Shown: positions 33,314 through 42,434, counted from the stretch's first letter. The stretch: DNA of 64,000 bases from CAWAND01 sp963807065 (GCA_963807065.1 CAWDZQ010000001.1:349053-413052); one strand, 5' to 3'. The notes: a model not told the origin generated them from the letters alone. Translations and numbers: made by a program.

Positions 33314-33991
33314 CTACCAGATCCCCGGGATCAGCCTGTATTTTACGGATTGAGCGTACGCAGGGTATCCGGGTAGTCCCCGCCTGAGCATCTCATCCTC
33401 GCGGTAGGTCCGATATACAAACAACCCGACGTTGGCCGCGGCGGGCATCAGCGCCCACCAGGAGGCGACGGCCAGGGGCATACCGACCAACGTCGCCACG
33501 ATGGCCAGGTACATCGGGTGACGCACGAAGCCATACCATCCGTCCTGGATCACCACCTGGGCGCGGTCCGGCTGCAGCCTTGCCGAGCTGGATAGGAAGG
33601 GGTTGCTTATGGTCAGTCGCCAAATCACGCTCCCGGCGGCGATGATGATTCCCCAACCTAGGAGCTGCACAGCCAAAGGCATGGCTGACCAGCGAAATCG
33701 ACCTGAATCCAGCGCCGAAACCGCCAGCTGGATCAGCAATATCACGCTGTAGATGCGCATGATCCATCGGTCCCAAGTCGGAACCTCTCCGCCAGGACGG
33801 TTGCGCTCCACCAGCAGTCCCGGATTCGTTGAGGCCAGACGCAACGCAAATAGCGCCACAAAGAGCGTGAACACCGTCAGGCAGATCCATCCCTGCCACC
33901 AATCCAGCCTTCCGGCCAAGCCAAACCAGAAGGCGCCGAAGGCGGCAAGGCCCAACACTCCGCGCTGGATGGCGGGAGCCATGCGTTTCAT
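33314..33991 (-). CDS. Isoprenylcysteine methyltransferase-like membrane protein
   Basis: 225 residues with five to six helices. The C-terminal half carries the family motif YGFVRHPMYLAIVATLVGMPLA and EDEMLRRGLPGYPAYAQSVKYRLIPGIW, which in ICMT/PEMT-type enzymes bind S-adenosylmethionine near the membrane face. Bacteria lack CaaX proteins, so the substrate is probably a lipid or small molecule. Length and motif order are normal for the bacterial group. Start ATG 33991. Confidence 0.85.
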   Translation of the reverse strand: MKRMAPAIQRGVLGLAAFGAFWFGLAGRLDWWQGWICLTVFTLFVALFALRLASTNPGLLVERNRPGGEVPTWDRWIMRIYSVILLIQLAVSALDSGRFRWSAMPLAVQLLGWGIIIAAGSVIWRLTISNPFLSSSARLQPDRAQVVIQDGWYGFVRHPMYLAIVATLVGMPLAVASWWALMPAAANVGLFVYRTYREDEMLRRGLPGYPAYAQSVKYRLIPGIW

Positions 33992-34175
33992 GCCTACCTC
34001 ACCCCAAGAGCCGGGGACTGGCAGAACCTAGGGGCACGGGGACAGGCCCACCCGAAGTCATCTCCCGCCGCCTCCCCGACGAACAGTTCCCGGCTGTCTG
34101 TCGTGTCAAGAGCTATCCGGTGCCCCTCATTCGTCATCCTATCCACCATACCTCGCCATCAGGCGAGGCAATTCG

Positions 34176-34622
34176 TTAGTCAGGCACTCGGATCATCTCT
34201 TTGGTGGCGAAGGTCTGTACATCTCCTCCCTCATCGTATGTCTGTAGGAAGCTCCAACTGTCTGCTTTCGGATTCCATGAGAGACGATTGAAGAACTTGG
34301 TCTGCCCGTACTCGAAAAGGAACGGGATACTGTTCCTGTCTCGCCGGCCGGTCCCCATCACACAGTGAAGGGGGACGTCCGTCGTGTCGAGCAAGTGCAT
34401 CACGTACACACCATGCGACCCATTGAATGCAATGTGGTAAACGGCCTCATAGTCCGAGGTGGGGTTATCTTCCCCGGTCAGCGATGCGAAATACATCCGC
34501 AGGAACGTGCCGCCGAGCGTCCACTCTGCACGAACTTGTTGGTGAAGCGGAACCTCACCCATCTTGCCGGTGAGCTCCCATCTCCCCTGCAGTCGGTCCA
34601 AGAAAGCCAGGTTGTCATCCAT
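34176..34622 (-). CDS. DUF1579-like (lipocalin-fold) protein
   Basis: 148 residues: LDRLQGRWELTGKMGEVPLHQQVRAEWTLGGTFLRMYFAS at the start, then SDYEAVYHIAFNGSHGVYVMHLLDT and SFLQTYDEGGDVQTFATKEMIRV. The pattern of a Gly-Arg-Trp at the first strand and repeated short strands suits the calycin-like DUF1579 fold. Its function is unknown. No signal peptide. ATG 34622 gives a natural start, and the GNAT gene follows upstream on the same strand. Confidence 0.65.
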   Translation of the reverse strand: MDDNLAFLDRLQGRWELTGKMGEVPLHQQVRAEWTLGGTFLRMYFASLTGEDNPTSDYEAVYHIAFNGSHGVYVMHLLDTTDVPLHCVMGTGRRDRNSIPFLFEYGQTKFFNRLSWNPKADSWSFLQTYDEGGDVQTFATKEMIRVPD

Positions 34623-34711
34623 TTGGGCGTCCCCTCAGGTGCTGGAGGTCCGAACGGCTATCCCGGATGCAGCCCATGGTTACCTCCTGCCTTCGACTCG
34701 TCACAACTGCC

Positions 34712-35512
34712 CTATTCTTCCGATACCGGCCACCGCTCCAAACCCCATTGTGTCTCAGCCGGTTCGAAGCCCGCGTTGGCGTACAAGCGCGAAGCCGCCG
34801 ACGCCTCCTCGGCGGCGATAACCAGAACCTGGAGACCGTACTTGGCGATCGCCTGCCTGCCAGCTTCGCAGACCATGGATCCCGCGATCCCCCGCCTCCG
34901 ATACTCGGGGTGGGTTTCTACGGATTGGTAGCGGCCAACTTCATCGTCCCTGAAGAGACCCAAATCCGCCACCAATTGGCCGCCATAAAACGCCCCGTAC
35001 CAATCGCCCAGGCCGTCCCGAGACATCCTGTCATATCGATCCATCTGCCTTTGGCAGAAGATGCGATAGCCAGCCTCCTCATGTCCGGGGTCCCGGCAGA
35101 GCACCTGGAGCTCGATGGCCGCCTCGCGCTCGGCCTCCGTCTCCAGCGGACGCACGTCAACAAAGTCGGCGTGGTGTTCCGGGAGGCGCGGTTCAGGGCT
35201 GGTCATCATGACATTCTGGCTGAGCTTGAACCCGATGGCCAGAAACGGCCGAATGTCGTCTGTGCCGGGCTTATCCCAGCCAAAAGTCTCGTGGTTGCAG
35301 GCTAGCGGAACGCCAATCTCTTGCCTGAACAATTGGCGCCACCTTTGTACGTCACCTGACTGAGGCGGGCCTGCAAAGAGCAGGAAGTTTCCCCAATAGA
35401 AGCCTGGATTGGCCGGGGTTTTGATCACCAGGTAGTCACCGCGGTCGACGATCTCGCCATCGTATCTGGCGAAGATCAGATCCGTTCGGTAGCCCAACGA
35501 TTGGACGCGCAA
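34712..35512 (-). CDS. GNAT family N-acetyltransferase, two-lobed
   Basis: About 266 residues. The C-terminal lobe has a standard acetyl-CoA loop (SVETHPEYRRRGIAGSMVCEAGRQAIAKYG) and VIAAEEASAASRLYANAGFEPAETQWG. The N-terminal lobe (YRTDLIFARYDGEIVDRGDYLVIKTPANPGFYWGNFLLF) is a shorter, altered GNAT-like half. I chose TTG 35512 because the frame further upstream overlaps the next gene's end and has no ribosome site; the start is uncertain. Acceptor unknown. Confidence 0.75.
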   Translation of the reverse strand: MRVQSLGYRTDLIFARYDGEIVDRGDYLVIKTPANPGFYWGNFLLFAGPPQSGDVQRWRQLFRQEIGVPLACNHETFGWDKPGTDDIRPFLAIGFKLSQNVMMTSPEPRLPEHHADFVDVRPLETEAEREAAIELQVLCRDPGHEEAGYRIFCQRQMDRYDRMSRDGLGDWYGAFYGGQLVADLGLFRDDEVGRYQSVETHPEYRRRGIAGSMVCEAGRQAIAKYGLQVLVIAAEEASAASRLYANAGFEPAETQWGLERWPVSEE

Positions 35513-35556
35513 GGATGATTTTCTTTCGAATTGGACCGGAGTTGACCCCGCACGTC

Positions 35557-35925
35557 TCAGGCGTGTTCTGGCTGTCTGATAGCGAACGTGGTGAGGATGG
35601 CAGCGATGATCCACAGGACCGGGCCGAATATCCCTGGGATGACCGGCGCATATCCGGGAGCAAAGACGAAGATCAGAAATCCGATGTCGGCCACGCTCAC
35701 CACGGTCAGATTCAGCCAGTACCCAAGTCGGCGGTTCTTCCAGTTGAGGAAGATAGCGATCAAGATGCTGGCCAGTGCAAAGAAGAGCAGGTTCCAGGCC
35801 CCTTGAAAGAGCTTACCCTGCACGAGACCTGGCTGGACGCTTGCGGCCAGCGCGAATTCCTCGAAGGCAGCCGCCAGATGCAATAGACCCCACAAGATGT
35901 AGACGATCGACCCCAGTTTAGCCAA
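35557..35925 (-). CDS. Four-helix membrane protein
   Basis: 122 residues from TTG 35925, six bases after AAGGAG. Helices: IVYILWGLLHLAAAFEEFAL, WNLLFFALASILIAIFLNW, YWLNLTVVSVADIGFLIFVFA and GPVLWIIAAILTTFAIRQ. The first helix with LWGLLHL-A and the overall layout resemble small uncharacterised membrane proteins of soil bacteria. No function known. An upstream frame extends to 35985, but the ribosome site favours the shorter protein. Confidence 0.7.
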   Translation of the reverse strand: MAKLGSIVYILWGLLHLAAAFEEFALAASVQPGLVQGKLFQGAWNLLFFALASILIAIFLNWKNRRLGYWLNLTVVSVADIGFLIFVFAPGYAPVIPGIFGPVLWIIAAILTTFAIRQPEHA

Positions 35926-36070
35926 TCCCAGCTCCTTAGTGATAGATCCCACTGGCGTCCGGGCCCCAACAGATCCGCCACCCAACAGTGCCCGTCACTT
36001 ATGCCAGCTGCTTCGCGCCTCCCTGCTTCGGCTCGCCCGGTTCATCGAGAGCCCCGAGAAAACCGCTGGC

Positions 36071-36457
36071 CTACCTCTTCTTGCGCTTGGCTTCGGCCTT
36101 CGCCTGGTTCTCCTGGACCCTGAACTTTACGATATCGGTGATCAAGTCATAGGGGATAGGCTGATCGAATGGGAATCTGATGGTTCCCTTCCCGTGCTTG
36201 TAAGGGGCAAGCTGGCTTTGGAAGGCCTTCGTGCCGGACGGTGTCGGGTAGAAACCCAGGTGGTTCTTGAAGGCCGCAAAGTGCACCAAAGAGCCGTTCA
36301 ACCGAAACGTCGGAATCTGGTAGCTGATGGTTTCATCAGCTTCAGGTGCGGCTTGGCGAACCGTCTTGCGCACCTTGGTCAGGATCTCTTGGATATCGTC
36401 GGGAAAGCCTTCGATGTACTCGTCGATGGTGGTGGGTCGCGATCTGCCCGATTTCAT
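36071..36457 (-). CDS. DUF1801 (YdhG-like) protein
   Basis: 128 residues from ATG 36457. The YdhG-like fold is plain: TTIDEYIEGFPDDIQEILTKVRKTVRQAAPEADETISYQIPTFRLNGSLVHFAAFKNHLGFYPTPSGTKAF, then GKGTIRFPFDQPIPYDLITDIVKFRVQEN. Bacillus YdhG (Fra) is described as a frataxin-like iron chaperone, and this branch is the closest to it. Its C-terminus is Lys/Arg rich. A Rex-like site lies about 220 bp upstream. Soluble protein. Confidence 0.88.
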   Translation of the reverse strand: MKSGRSRPTTIDEYIEGFPDDIQEILTKVRKTVRQAAPEADETISYQIPTFRLNGSLVHFAAFKNHLGFYPTPSGTKAFQSQLAPYKHGKGTIRFPFDQPIPYDLITDIVKFRVQENQAKAEAKRKKR

Positions 36458-36677
36458 GTGCACCTCTCGATCGATGGTCGGCCCCGATCATTGACCGATA
36501 AGAGCCATCCTCGCCGCCTGGTCGGCGACCTCGCCCGGACCGACCTGCGGATGAGACGACTTTATGTGGCTTCCTTCCCAAAGTCAATCAGGGCGTGCCG
36601 GCCTTGCCCGCCCAGCCCGATAACTTTAGGATCCCCTCGGCCGCGGGCCTGGGGGCCAGCCCGATATCGGGGTCCGA

Positions 36678-36695
36678 TTGTGCACAATTTCACAA
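36678..36695. promoter_or_regulatory. Rex-like operator, one mismatch
   Basis: TTGTGCA-CAAT-TTCACAA matches 13 of 14 fixed positions, about 220 bp upstream of the DUF1801 gene start at 36457. Confidence 0.45.
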
Positions 36696-36760
36696 TCCCA
36701 AGCAACAGACCAAACGATGCCGGGATGCAGGGCGTGACGGCGCAGTCGCCCGCCAGTGGC

Positions 36761-37018
36761 TCAGCTGTTCTGGCGCCGTTCACTGCGCCGTTTGTGGGGC
36801 CAGGCGCATTCCAGACAATAGGCGCCCACAGGCTTGCCGCACCCGAGGCACAGACCGGCTGATTCCAGTTTGGCCAGAGCGACGGACAAGGCGTCGAAGA
36901 GGTCCTCGGCTGCCGACTGCCAATCCGGTGGGGCCTGAAACGCCCCAGCCGCGTCATTCCGCACCCAGGCCAATCTCCCCAGGACCTCACTTGGGTCCTG
37001 AGCCGAATCGACGCTCAT
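36761..37018 (-). CDS. Small zinc-ribbon-like protein
   Basis: 85 residues from ATG 37018 with AAGGAGA upstream. Residues 1-55 are helical (EVLGRLAWVRNDAAGAFQAPPDWQSAAEDLFDALSVALAKLE). Near the end, CLGCGKPVGAYCLEC gives two CxxC pairs, a likely zinc ribbon. A basic, Ser-rich tail follows. It may bind nucleic acid or a protein partner, but I do not recognise a named family. Confidence 0.6.
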   Translation of the reverse strand: MSVDSAQDPSEVLGRLAWVRNDAAGAFQAPPDWQSAAEDLFDALSVALAKLESAGLCLGCGKPVGAYCLECAWPHKRRSERRQNS

Positions 37019-37192
37019 CGTGCGGTCTCCTTACCGTGGATGCCCTGCAGGTGGGCAGACGAACGTAGCATGCGTACCCTCCCTCTGCCTCTGCTCCTCA
37101 ATCTGGCCCATTCGCCACGTACCACCCCAATTGTACGGGAACCGCCCACCCGGTGAATACCTGCCTCGAGATGGGCTGGTCCCTACGCCAGG

Positions 37193-37759
37193 TCATCCAG
37201 AGGGAACCATCCGGTACAGGTCCATGTGGGTCAGCCGAAGGCGCTCGACTTGAACCAGGCCGGCTTGGGTGGCCCATTCGAACACGGATGCCGGCTCCAA
37301 CCGGTGCTCGAGCGGCGGACCCTGATCCTCTTCGACATAGGGCCACTCAAGCACCACAATCCGGGCCGTTGAGACCCGTCTCGCCTCTCGAAGTGCCCCC
37401 AAGGGATTGTCGGTCTCATGCAGGACATGCCCGAAGAATGTTAAGTCAAAGGAATCGTCTGGGAAGGGTAGAGCTTCGGCTTGACCTGTCTTGAACTCAA
37501 CAGACGGCAGACGTGTCCGAGCCATTTCAAGCAGCGCCGGATTGGCATCGATGGCCGAGACCTCGAGGCCCCGGGCGAAGAAGGCTTCGGCAAAGACTCC
37601 CGTCCCTGAACCAACATCCAAAACGCGCGTCAAGCCTTCTCCCCCGAGGCTCAGGTCGACCACTCGGTCAACTTCGAGCAATGCAATTCTCTCGGGTGCT
37701 CGCAACCGGTCGGCGTCACCGTGAAATCGGCGATCGTGCGATTCACTGGGCACAGGCAT
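37193..37759 (-). CDS. Class I SAM-dependent methyltransferase
   Basis: 188 residues. Motif I is RVLDVGSGTGVFAEAFFARG (about residues 45-64), then VSAIDANPALLEMARTR, and strand 4 FDLTFFGHVLHETDNPLGAL. The short length and the ending LTHMDLYRMVPSG suit the ubiE/methyltransferase-11 group. Substrate unknown. ATG 37759. Confidence 0.88.
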   Translation of the reverse strand: MPVPSESHDRRFHGDADRLRAPERIALLEVDRVVDLSLGGEGLTRVLDVGSGTGVFAEAFFARGLEVSAIDANPALLEMARTRLPSVEFKTGQAEALPFPDDSFDLTFFGHVLHETDNPLGALREARRVSTARIVVLEWPYVEEDQGPPLEHRLEPASVFEWATQAGLVQVERLRLTHMDLYRMVPSG

Positions 37760-37870
37760 TCTCCTTTTGAGCTTGATAGAGCTTGTCTTTTCGGGCCGGC
37801 CATGAGAAGCGACGCCTGAGCTTTTGCCAGGGCTCGAGCATGCAGAGCAGTCACCACCAGCCGCTTCGAG

Positions 37871-38359
37871 CTATGATGTGAAGCGGTCATCCGATTTCGC
37901 GTCACGGACTCGGCCGATTGAAGATTTCAACCAGCCGATGTGGCAGTCATGTGGAGCATCAAACTCCGGCACATACGGTTTGAGGTCGAGCACAGGCGTG
38001 CCATCCATTACATCCAGGTTGGAGAAACGCAACTCACGTCCCTCGATTCCGATCAGGCGGACGACGGACACTCCGATGGGATTGGGACGGGAGGGAGCCC
38101 GGGTGGCGAAAATGCCGTGACTCTCGGAGTCCAGAAAGGGCGCTGTCATGAGCTGCAATGGGCCCGCCTTATGGAAGTGATAGATGAGAATCAGGTGGCT
38201 GAAGCCGTCGATGTCGGTTAGCCCGTCAGTGAATTCAGGGAAGATTTCGACGGCGCCCGAGGCGCTCGATTCCCCGGTCGGTTGAATCGGCATGCCCGCA
38301 GGGTGGTCGAATGGCGTGTGGGCAACGCCGATGGGTGAATAGATCAGCTGCAGGGCCAC
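37871..38359 (-). CDS. trmO: TrmO-type tRNA (N6-threonylcarbamoyladenosine-37) methyltransferase
   Basis: 162 residues from GTG 38359, with GGAGAG upstream. TrmO methylates t6A at position 37 of some tRNAs, using SAM in a beta-barrel fold unlike Rossmann methyltransferases. Family blocks: LIYSPIGVAHTPF at the start, GFSHLILIYHFHKA, SHGIFATRAPSRPNPIGVSVVRLIGIEG and DGTPVLDLKPYVPEFD. It lacks the C-terminal domain found in E. coli TrmO (YaeB) and matches the compact form. Archaeal-like short versions may act on other substrates. Confidence 0.85.
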   Translation of the reverse strand: MALQLIYSPIGVAHTPFDHPAGMPIQPTGESSASGAVEIFPEFTDGLTDIDGFSHLILIYHFHKAGPLQLMTAPFLDSESHGIFATRAPSRPNPIGVSVVRLIGIEGRELRFSNLDVMDGTPVLDLKPYVPEFDAPHDCHIGWLKSSIGRVRDAKSDDRFTS

Positions 38360-38407
38360 AGGCTCTCCTTTCTGACCGCCGCGCTCAACTCCTGAAACGG
38401 AGAACAG

Positions 38408-39100
38408 TCAAAGTGACTGCCCGGCGATGATCAACCTAAGCTGTTCCGATTTGGCCGAGGGAGCGAAGAGCCGGACGTTGTGCTCAATGCTCTCGAGGTG
38501 CGCCTGTACCAGTTCGGCCGACACGCCGGCTGGGGCATAGGAAACGTAAAGGACATGGTCCGTGGCCGGTGTGATAGGCGACCGACCATCTTGGCCGTAG
38601 ATGATGGAACAGCACACGCCCCGAGCGTCCCGCATGATCATGTCTCCGGGGCGGAGGGCTCTCGTCTCCCCGTCGAATTGGTCAATGAGATCTCCCTCCC
38701 CTGAGACGTCGATCATGATCGGCGCCTGGAGCCTGGCCGCGTCGTGCCCGGCGGTCAAGACCATTGTCGTCATCTCCGCCAGGAAGTTCGCATCGACCAA
38801 GGGAGAAACCGCGGGAAGATCTCTGTCTCCACGCACGATGGATTCGAGTTGAAGCTGGACGTGATAGGTCTTCTTGAATTGCTTGTAGTATCGGCGGTAG
38901 GCCGCCATCACCGGAAGCTTCAGGAAGTCATCCCGATTGTAGCCGTCGAACGCCGACCTCAATTCGCGTTCCGCCTCCCGCTTGCGAGATTCAAGCTCTG
39001 GTGATGGCGCCTTGTTGTCGACGCCCGAGAGTTCCAACAGACCGATCACTGCCCCCTTGTGGACCCGAGTCCATTCATCCGACCCTGAAACCAAGAGCAT
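38408..39100 (-). CDS. B3/B4 tRNA-binding-domain protein
   Basis: 230 residues. It is a stand-alone version of the B3/B4 domain of phenylalanyl-tRNA synthetase beta subunits: PVMAAYRRYYKQFKKTYHVQLQLESIVRGDRDLP with SPLVDANFLAEMTTMVLTAGHD, and then GDMIMRDARGVCCSIIYGQDGRSPITPATDHVLYVSYAPAGV. Such free-standing proteins may edit misacylated tRNAs. The editing residues cannot be verified by eye. Frame and length are normal. ATG 39100. Confidence 0.85.
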   Translation of the reverse strand: MLLVSGSDEWTRVHKGAVIGLLELSGVDNKAPSPELESRKREAERELRSAFDGYNRDDFLKLPVMAAYRRYYKQFKKTYHVQLQLESIVRGDRDLPAVSPLVDANFLAEMTTMVLTAGHDAARLQAPIMIDVSGEGDLIDQFDGETRALRPGDMIMRDARGVCCSIIYGQDGRSPITPATDHVLYVSYAPAGVSAELVQAHLESIEHNVRLFAPSAKSEQLRLIIAGQSL

Positions 39101-40309
39101 TTGCGATCCTCCCGCCGGCCCATCCCAACGCCCAAAGCGCCAGCATGAAGCTCTTTGTCGAGTTCGACAACCTGAACAGTATTCTGATCTCCTGTGCGGC
39201 GGACGCCCAAGCTCGGCTTCCTGGCCGCCGATTCACTAGTGTTAATCCAGCATTCACCCCAGGAACATCCTATACAAGTTCCGCCACGCCGCCAAACTGG
39301 CCAACAGATGGGCGGCACGGGTGGCCAGGGAGAACGGTGTTCAAGACTTGTTTCGTCGTTTTCGAGCGCGCCTCCTGACAGGGCGATGACCCGACAACTC
39401 CCGGGATCCAGGCTGCCATTGGAGGTCCGACAAGTCAGCCGTGGTCGCGGCGACCTGGCCAGGCCGGGTCTGGCTTCAGCATACCGCGCCCTCAGCCAAT
39501 CCGTCCCCAACTCGGCTCCCAAGCCACCGGGCTGCGAACGGTATCCGACTTGTGCGGTCTAGGCGGCTGCCTCGTGAGGTGCACGTTCTAGCAGGAGCCT
39601 GGGGCAATCTGGGTGGCGCAATGAAGGCGCTTGCCAACCTGAAGGCCCCAAGCCGGAAGCTCTTGGCGTGGCCCAAGTCGACGAGCAAAGCCATCAAGAA
39701 CAGGTGCCCCCATATGTCCAGATGGGCGGCAACGGTGCCAGAAGGCGGTGGCGGGTGTTCGAGCCGGCATCTGCCCTTGCTCCGATTCTTGTCGTAGCAA
39801 GGGCACCCGGCGGGAAAATATGTACGGCTGGAGGCGATATCAGAGGGAGGGGGTGGAACCGGTGCGTGGCGCCTTCCCAGGTTGGCACGGGGGTCAACAT
39901 CGGCACTCATGCCCACGCAATGCTGGAGGGGTACTCGGTCTGGGGTTTTCTAGGGTGCTTTCCCAACGGGATTAGCCTCCGCAGCACAAGATCAACACAA
40001 GTCTGGACTTAATTCCGGCTGTATAATTTTCGCAAAGGTACGGCGGGGGAAGGCTTGCTGAACCAAGGACGAAGGCCCGTGTTGGGCCTCGAACCTCTGG
40101 CATTCTTGGCCGGCCCAGCGAACAATCCAAGTGCATTTGATCGTGGGCCGGGCAGGGATTACATCCTGGCATTTCTAGGCCTCGGACTAGGGGCCCTGAT
40201 ACGCCATGCGTTCCGCTATGGATGCCGCTTCCCAAATTCCCCACCACCAACCTCGTCGGTCGTTTGATCGACCCATCCTCGGAAATTTCCCCTCGAATGG
40301 AGCTTCCCA
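39101..40309. other. 1.2-kb stretch without a confident gene
   Basis: The frames present on both strands have no recognisable family and low-complexity composition. A perfect TATAAT hexamer occurs at 40022-40027 ahead of the plus-strand genes. Near 39130 a GCGTTGGG motif resembles the array repeat's end but the rest of the repeat is absent. This may be decayed sequence. Confidence 0.4.
40022..40027 (+). promoter_or_regulatory. Perfect -10 box TATAAT
   Basis: Lies about 280 bp before the plus-strand gene at 40310. No good -35 hexamer at 16-18 bp spacing was found. Confidence 0.3.
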
Positions 40310-40753
40310 GTGAAACGGCTGTTGACCCTTTCGAACGTGCGTCTTGCAATTGAAGCCCTGCTTCTCGTTGCCATGCTGGCCGTTGCCCTCCCGCGCGTCG
40401 TTCCCACGCAAGCCGCCGCGCCGCCTGCGCCAAATGCGTTGGGGCCAGTGTATTGGTACCAGTGCAACTCGCCTGCCACCAGCCACGTAGCTTTGTTTTC
40501 GAATCGGATCCATATCTGGTGCTCGAGCACCACGCCTGTTTCCGGCGCGCCAGCATTGTCAGGCATCTCCTGGTTTGCATATCCAACCGCCCCCGATTCC
40601 GCCCAGGCATCTCGTTTCATGAGTCTGCTCCAGACATCAGCCATAAGTGGCAGATACGTATGGCTGGAGGTTGACCCCAACGACACTTCTGGGACGAGTT
40701 ACGGGTGTGGCTCTGGAGACTGCCGGCGGTTCTACGCGGTGGAAATGCGATGA
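40310..40753 (+). CDS. Exported protein of unknown function
   Basis: 147 residues from GTG 40310. A signal peptide is evident (basic start, hydrophobic core LAIEALLLVAMLAVALP, then Ala-rich cleavage region near PTQAAAPP). The mature part has four to five Cys (WYQCNSP, HIWCSST, SYGCGSGDCRRF) suggesting disulfides outside the cytoplasm, and ends with FYAVEMR. No named family recognised. Its stop codon overlaps an ATG (ATGA at 40750-40753) that begins the frame of the next gene, which suggests translational coupling. Confidence 0.65.
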   Translation: MKRLLTLSNVRLAIEALLLVAMLAVALPRVVPTQAAAPPAPNALGPVYWYQCNSPATSHVALFSNRIHIWCSSTTPVSGAPALSGISWFAYPTAPDSAQASRFMSLLQTSAISGRYVWLEVDPNDTSGTSYGCGSGDCRRFYAVEMR

Positions 40754-40851
40754 TTGAACTGGCGATAGCAGGGAGTTCGTTTGCCCGAGAAGCCGGCCGG
40801 CCCGGCATCTCCGCTCTGGAAGGTGTTGATTGTGAGGTGAAATCTCAGCCA

Positions 40852-41145
40852 GTGACACGCCGGTTGATCCGGGCAGTCCTGGACTGCGTCCTTGTACTTA
40901 CGTTGTTGATTATCGTCGCTGGACCTCGGCTGGCGAGTGGCAGCCGATCCAAAGCGCAGACCGGGCATGCTGTCCTACCAAATCGTCAGAGCGGATTCCA
41001 GGCAATAGTGCCTGCCCGGCCAGTCGTTGGCCAGCCCAGGACGTTGTTGGTTGACAACGACATCCTGGCAGCAATGATCGCCGCCGAGAATTCGGCATTG
41101 ACACCGCCGATCTATTTCAACGATCTGCCGTTAATCATCCGGTGA
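40852..41145 (+). CDS. Small exported or membrane-anchored protein
   Basis: 97 residues from GTG 40852, or 131 from the ATG at 40750 that overlaps the previous stop. From 40852 the protein begins with a signal-like sequence (TRRLIRAVLDCVLVLTLLIIVAGPRLASG). The rest, ending NDILAAMIAAENSALTPPIYFNDLPLIIR, matches nothing I know. The pairing with the exported protein upstream suggests both act outside the cell or at the membrane. The start is undecided; the coupling ATG would place the helix inside a longer protein. Confidence 0.5.
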   Translation: MTRRLIRAVLDCVLVLTLLIIVAGPRLASGSRSKAQTGHAVLPNRQSGFQAIVPARPVVGQPRTLLVDNDILAAMIAAENSALTPPIYFNDLPLIIR

Positions 41146-41459
41146 GGAGTGTGACCGCCTAGAATTGAGCGATCGGATCCGGGTGAAGATTGCTATCATC
41201 ATCCCCAAAGGCCAGACGGGGCCCAACGGCTCGATGCTGGTTTCAGCTCCGCGCCCACGCCTCTTCCTCAAAATTCGTACGCAGTCCGTCGTCAAGCCAA
41301 CGCCGACACGGCCAGATCCGCGTTGAATTCAGCGTCCAGACCGCCGCGTGAGCAAATGCCCAGGCATGATTCGATGACACCTCAAGGGTGGTCAACTCCC
41401 AGGGGTACCCGAAGATTGCATTACCTGGCATTGACCGGCTGCCGAAGCCGGGGAAGTTG
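41146..41459. other. Convergent intergenic region
   Basis: 310 bp. A GCCCAAC-GGCTCGA motif near 41223 recalls the end of the array repeats but no second arm was found. Otherwise nothing. Confidence 0.35.
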
Positions 41460-42434
41460 TCAAAGTGGAAGCTGTGTCCCCAGGCCCTTCTCACTTGCCC
41501 GCTTGAAGATTTCCGGCGCCACGGCCATATCGTCGATGGCCAACCCCAGGTTGATCGCCATCGTACGTTCCGTGTCATCTTGCCGGCCCGGCTTGAGGCC
41601 CGCCACAATCTCGCCGAGATCCGCGTAGGGTTCGGGGGTCTGTCCAAAATACCCGACCGATTTGTAGTATTGAAACTGCGCATGGTCGTCGGTGCTGAGA
41701 CGATCCACTTGGGCCAGTGCGGGACCGCTCCAATAGGAGTCGAAGTCCACAGCGGAGGCGAAGGCGCCCGGCTGCAGCCAATCTCTCCCAATGGAAGGCT
41801 CCGGGTGCTTCAGAATCGGGCCCGACGTCACCACCAAGTCCGACTGAACGACAGCCTGCCTGGGCTTGTCGACGCCATGGATTTCAAATTCGAATTCCCG
41901 GCGCATTTCTTCAATGTACCTCTGCTGTACTTCGGGCAGGACATCGAACGCGTAGACTCGCTCTATCGGAAACAGACAGGCTAGCGCTCTCAAGTTGGTA
42001 CGGCCCTGAACGCCGCAGGCCAGAATTCCGACGACCGCCGAGGCAGGGCGAGCCAGGTACTTGGCTGAAAGGGCCGATGCTGCCCCCGTCCGGGCGGCGG
42101 TGATCCATGTGCAATCCATCACAGCGTACGGGAATCCGGTTTCAACGTCGTTGAGCACCAGCAGTCCGGAGATGTAGGGCAGACCGCGCTTGGCGTTGTC
42201 AGGATAGCCGCTTACCCATTTAATTCCAGCCGATTGCATTGAACGGATGAAAGCCGGCATGGCATGAACGAATGCATCCGGCATGGTATGGATGCCGGGC
42301 TTGGGCGGCATTTCGACCCTGCCATTTCCCTTTTCTACAAACGCCCTTTCGAGGAGGGCAATGATCTCCTTCATGGGCAGATCGACTCGTTCGACATCGG
42401 CCCGGGAAAGATAGAGGATGTGGTTTTCAGGCAT
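41460..42434 (-). CDS. Ornithine cyclodeaminase/mu-crystallin family protein
   Basis: 324 residues. N-terminal half: LYLSRADVERVDLPMKEIIALLERAF, AGIKWVSGYPDN and TAARTGAASALSAKYLARP; then a Rossmann part VVGILACGVQGRTNLRALACLFPIERVYAFD (the NAD-binding GxGxxG-like loop is CGVQGR). The Lys in GIKW is the usual catalytic residue region. Family members include ornithine cyclodeaminase, alanine dehydrogenase-like and ketimine reductases, all NAD(P) dependent; the substrate cannot be chosen from sequence. The C-terminal AINLGLAIDDMAVAPEIFKRASEKGLGTQLPL is intact. ATG 42434. Confidence 0.88.
   Translation of the reverse strand: MPENHILYLSRADVERVDLPMKEIIALLERAFVEKGNGRVEMPPKPGIHTMPDAFVHAMPAFIRSMQSAGIKWVSGYPDNAKRGLPYISGLLVLNDVETGFPYAVMDCTWITAARTGAASALSAKYLARPASAVVGILACGVQGRTNLRALACLFPIERVYAFDVLPEVQQRYIEEMRREFEFEIHGVDKPRQAVVQSDLVVTSGPILKHPEPSIGRDWLQPGAFASAVDFDSYWSGPALAQVDRLSTDDHAQFQYYKSVGYFGQTPEPYADLGEIVAGLKPGRQDDTERTMAINLGLAIDDMAVAPEIFKRASEKGLGTQLPL

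Noticed and set aside
6857..36695. CRP operators in place of Rex sites
   Set aside because: TGTGA-N6-TCACA also fits, but the outer TT/AA and inner AA/TT are all conserved in the perfect copies, as in the Rex consensus. Kept as an alternative, not as the main call.
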